From: an uncultured Campylobacter sp.
GTDB taxonomy: Bacteria; Campylobacterota; Campylobacteria; Campylobacterales; Campylobacteraceae
Length of the DNA stretch: 5,844 nt
Assembly: GCA_938041615.1 (NCBI GenBank)
Contig: CALISV010000170.1
Coordinates: 1 to 5,844, forward strand
Direction of reading: 5' to 3'
In this document: positions 5,051 through 5,844 of the stretch, in pieces
Layout of the letters: each line of letters begins with the position of its first letter
Numbering within the stretch: position 1 is the stretch's first letter
Notes under the pieces: generated by a model
Database searches by the model: none
What the model was told of the DNA's origin: nothing
The model's input: the letters and a program-made list of their open reading frames with translations, nothing else
Translations under genes and position numbers: made by a program

Positions 5051-5844
5051 TTGCTATATTTCGTTCCTACGCCGATAGGAAATTTAAGCGATATCTCGCT
5101 TCGCGCTTTGAGCGTTTTGCGCGAATGCGAGGTACTTTTTTGCGAAGACACCAGAATCGCAAAATCCCTCATAAATCTGCTAAATACGCGTTTTGACGCA
5201 AATATAAATATCCAAAAATTTATTCCGCTACACACGCACAACGAAGATGAAATTTTATCCAAAATCGAGCTTGAAATTTTTGATAAAAACGTCGCGTTTT
5301 TAAGCGATGCGGGCATGCCGGGCATCAGCGATCCGGGAGCCGCGCTCGTCAATTTCGCGATAAAAAACGACATCGTATACGAAGTGCTAAGCGGATCAAA
5401 CGCCGCGCTCTTAGCCGTCGTCGCAAGCGGTCTTTGCGAGAAAGAATTTTGCTTTTTGGGTTTTTTACCAAACAACGGCAAAGAGCGAGCCGCAGCTATC
5501 CAAAATGCGCTAAATTCGCCATTTCCGGCAGTCATTTACGAAAGCCCAAAACGCATACTTTCGCTTATTTTGGACTTTGCCAAACTTGAGCCGGATAGAG
5601 AAATCTTTGCCATAAAAGAAGCAACAAAGAAATTTGAAACTAAATTTAGAGCCACAGCAAGCGAGCTGGCAAAAAAGCTACAAGAGGCAAATTTAAGCGG
5701 CGAGTGGTGTGTCGTCGTGCAGAAAAATCCAAATTTTACCTTTGAGAAAATCACTCAAAACGATATTTTGGAACTTGAAATTTCGCCCAAAGCCAAGTCT
5801 AAACTGCTAGCCAAAATCACGGGTCGAAACGCCAAAGAAATTTA
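5051..5844 (+). CDS. rsmI: 16S rRNA (cytidine-1402-2'-O)-methyltransferase RsmI, 3' end beyond window
   Basis: RsmI adds the 2'-O-methyl group of C1402 in the 16S rRNA decoding centre using SAM. The frame is open for 264 codons to the right edge; the family is about 275-290 residues, so only a short end is missing. TTG 5051 is the start: an in-frame TAA at 5039-5041 lies just upstream and the conserved YFVPTPIGNL begins at residue 3. No good Shine-Dalgarno precedes it, so translation likely depends on ribosomes finishing rpmE 4 bp earlier. Motifs are PTPIGNLSD (6-14), EDTR (32-35), SDAGMPGISDPG (85-96), SGSNAALLAVVASGL (114-128), FLGFLP, YESPKR (163-168) and a C-terminal HTH-like part ending GRNAKEI. 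The usual GPSA segment reads GSNA and GTPG reads GMPG, both mild changes. Confidence 0.95.
   Translation, partial: MLYFVPTPIGNLSDISLRALSVLRECEVLFCEDTRIAKSLINLLNTRFDANINIQKFIPLHTHNEDEILSKIELEIFDKNVAFLSDAGMPGISDPGAALVNFAIKNDIVYEVLSGSNAALLAVVASGLCEKEFCFLGFLPNNGKERAAAIQNALNSPFPAVIYESPKRILSLILDFAKLEPDREIFAIKEATKKFETKFRATASELAKKLQEANLSGEWCVVVQKNPNFTFEKITQNDILELEISPKAKSKLLAKITGRNAKEI

Noticed and set aside
5038..5535. Long minus-strand open frame of 165 codons
   Set aside because: It lies entirely antisense to rsmI, whose protein motifs are unmistakable on the + strand. Its translation is Ser/Phe-rich with no family signature.
5536..5754. Minus-strand open frame of 72 codons
   Set aside because: It is another antisense shadow of rsmI, with no ribosome binding site or recognisable protein.

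Overview
The window looks like ordinary chromosomal housekeeping DNA from a Campylobacter or close relative (Campylobacterota). The basis is AT-rich spacers full of AAATTT, promoters with a clear TATAAT-like -10 and T-rich upstream bases but no recognisable -35, frequent TTG starts, and a gene order that, from memory, matches the C. jejuni segment rsmI-rpmE-rsmE-membrane protein-lipoprotein-queD-queE-moaA. Moderate GC suggests a member of the concisus/curvus/rectus/showae side rather than C. jejuni; this is inferred, not computed.

Layout: every real gene is on the + strand. (1) Bases 1-780 hold the 3' part of an unrecognised soluble protein, overlapping by 8 bp a small membrane-anchored coiled-coil protein with an HTH-like C-terminus. 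(2) moaA (920-1888) has its own promoter region and is followed by a probable terminator. (3) A compact group starts at a promoter at about 2067-2078: queE (TTG start at 2103), queD, a 60-residue lipoprotein, a four-helix membrane protein and rsmE. The last three junctions are 5 bp, a 4-bp ATGA overlap and another ATGA overlap. (4) A promoter at 4781-4793 drives rpmE, followed 4 bp later by rsmI, which runs off the right edge.

Function: MoaA begins molybdenum cofactor synthesis from GTP. QueD and QueE are consecutive steps of queuosine (7-deazaguanine) synthesis, also from GTP. RsmE and RsmI methylate 16S rRNA, and rpmE encodes ribosomal protein L31. The dominant theme is RNA modification and translation.

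I found no mobile element, CRISPR array, RNA gene, riboswitch, toxin or defence module, and no convincing undescribed system. The points most worth a second look are the unusual cysteine spacing of QueE, the extreme density of AAATTT, the membrane-tethered HTH-like protein upstream of moaA, and the lipoprotein/membrane-protein pair translationally coupled to rsmE.
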